Position numbers and translations under genes: made by a program | DNA from: Gammaproteobacteria bacterium | GTDB lineage: Bacteria > Pseudomonadota > Gammaproteobacteria > Steroidobacterales > Steroidobacteraceae | NCBI GenBank assembly: GCA_005877965.1 | Contig: VBNP01000210.1 | Coordinates: 1 to 5,535 of the forward strand | Reading direction: 5' to 3' | Length of the DNA stretch: 5,535 bases | Notes under the pieces: model-generated | The model's database searches: none | What the model saw: only the letters and a program-made list of their open reading frames with translations | Told to the model about the DNA's origin: nothing | Shown here: positions 1 to 5,535 of the stretch, piece after piece | Layout of the letters: each line of letters starts with the position of its first letter | Numbering within the stretch: position 1 is the stretch's first letter

Positions 1-1850
<1,850 letters not shown>

Positions 1851-1856
1851 GGTTCT

Positions 1857-1861
1857 CCTCC
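1857..1861 (-). promoter_or_regulatory. rpoC ribosome binding site
   Basis: The minus strand reads GGAGGAGAACC immediately before the ATG at 1850. The GGAGG core sits 6 bases from the start codon, near-ideal spacing. It decides the start in favour of this ATG over the in-frame GTG six codons upstream. Confidence 0.85.
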
Positions 1862-1903
1862 GCGCCACCGCCTGGCTCGGCGACGCGATGCGGTCGGGCA
1901 GCG

Positions 1904-1937
1904 AGCGAGGCCGGGCCGGCCGAGCGTCGGCCTCGCT
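1904..1937 (-). promoter_or_regulatory. GC-rich hairpin in the rpoB-rpoC spacer
   Basis: In the 117-base spacer (1851-1967) the transcript contains AGCGAGGCCG (1937-1928), which pairs perfectly with CGGCCTCGCT (1913-1904). This gives a 10-bp stem with a 14-base loop. The hairpin begins 30 bases after the rpoB stop codon and ends about 53 bases before the rpoC start. No U-run follows it, so it is not a canonical intrinsic terminator. It could stabilise or process the mRNA between the two genes or tune transcription; none of these roles is shown by the sequence. I see no convincing separate promoter for rpoC in the rest of the spacer. Confidence 0.6.
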
Positions 1938-1967
1938 GGAACGGTTTCACGTACGGAATCAGGACCC

Positions 1968-5420
<3,453 letters not shown>

Positions 5421-5429
5421 GAAATACCG

Positions 5430-5435
5430 CTCCTT
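5430..5435 (-). promoter_or_regulatory. rpoB ribosome binding site
   Basis: AAGGAG (within GAAGGAG, 5436-5430) lies 9 bases upstream of the ATG at 5420. It supports that start codon, which is also the only usable one after the in-frame TGA at 5471-5469. Confidence 0.85.
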
Positions 5436-5481
5436 CGCGGAGGAGGAAGGGGAAATGGGGGGCCGCGCTCACAGAAGGAGT

Positions 5482-5509
5482 AGGATACCGCGATTTTCGT
5501 GCGTGTCAA
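5482..5509 (-). promoter_or_regulatory. Sigma70-type promoter upstream of rpoB
   Basis: On the minus strand a perfect -35 hexamer TTGACA (5509-5504) is followed by a 16-base spacer and a -10-like TATCCT (5487-5482), which matches TATAAT at 4 of 6 positions including the first T-A and the final T. Transcription would start near 5476-5472, giving a leader of about 52-56 bases. The spacer holds an AAAA run that breaks the GC-rich background. The -10 is imperfect, so activity is inferred, but the perfect -35 in GC-rich DNA just before a housekeeping gene is unlikely to be chance. It would let rpoBC be expressed separately from upstream genes. Confidence 0.72.
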
Positions 5510-5515
5510 ACCGAC

Positions 5516-5535
5516 CGATGGTCACCCGACCATCG
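5516..5535. repeat. Perfect 8-bp inverted repeat upstream of the rpoB promoter
   Basis: CGATGGTC (5516-5523) and GACCATCG (5528-5535) are exact reverse complements separated by ACCC. The repeat sits 6 bases upstream of the -35 hexamer and touches the window edge, so the stem may be longer. It could be the terminator hairpin of the upstream gene, although the run after it on the minus strand (GTCGGTTTG) has only three consecutive Ts. It could equally be an operator next to the promoter. The sequence does not decide between these. Confidence 0.55.

Noticed and set aside
1904..1937. Intrinsic terminator separating rpoB from rpoC
   Set aside because: The hairpin is strong but the following transcript (CGCUGCCCGACC) has no U-run, and rpoC has no clear promoter of its own, so full termination here is unlikely.

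Overview
This window holds the minus-strand rpoB-rpoC locus, which encodes the two catalytic subunits of bacterial RNA polymerase. rpoB is complete: 1150 codons, positions 5420 down to 1968. rpoC starts 117 bases downstream and runs off the left edge after 616 codons. No other protein or RNA gene is supported. The long open frames on the plus strand are antisense shadows of these two GC-rich genes.

The DNA is GC-rich, by eye about two thirds G+C, with codons ending mostly in G or C. Both proteins look like Chloroflexota/Actinobacteria-type subunits. RpoC has the WECYCGKYKR zinc ribbon, the YIVTNVDED segment and a long charged helical insert. RpoB has the HHSHYGRICPIETPEG segment, lacks the long E. 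coli-type inserts, and carries a roughly 55-residue insert after ETPYRKV. From remembered family sequences I favour a high-GC member of Chloroflexota (soil or freshwater type), with a deep actinobacterial lineage as the alternative. This placement is inference.

Layout from right to left, which is the direction of transcription. Positions 5516-5535 hold a perfect 8-bp inverted repeat at the window edge. Positions 5482-5509 hold a sigma70-type promoter with a perfect TTGACA. A short pyrimidine-rich leader follows, with a good Shine-Dalgarno sequence before rpoB. Positions 1851-1967 form an intergenic spacer with a 10-bp GC-rich hairpin and a strong Shine-Dalgarno sequence before rpoC. rpoC then continues to base 1, about 16 codons short of where the catalytic NADFDGD loop is expected.

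The two genes are probably cotranscribed, from the visible promoter and possibly also by readthrough from upstream ribosomal protein genes that lie outside the window. The beta and beta-prime subunits together form the polymerase active site and clamp.

I see no undescribed system here. The points most worth a second look are these: a Ser in RpoB where rifampicin-sensitive polymerases normally have His526; the large coiled-coil insert in RpoC; the smaller insert in RpoB; and the hairpins at the promoter and between the genes.
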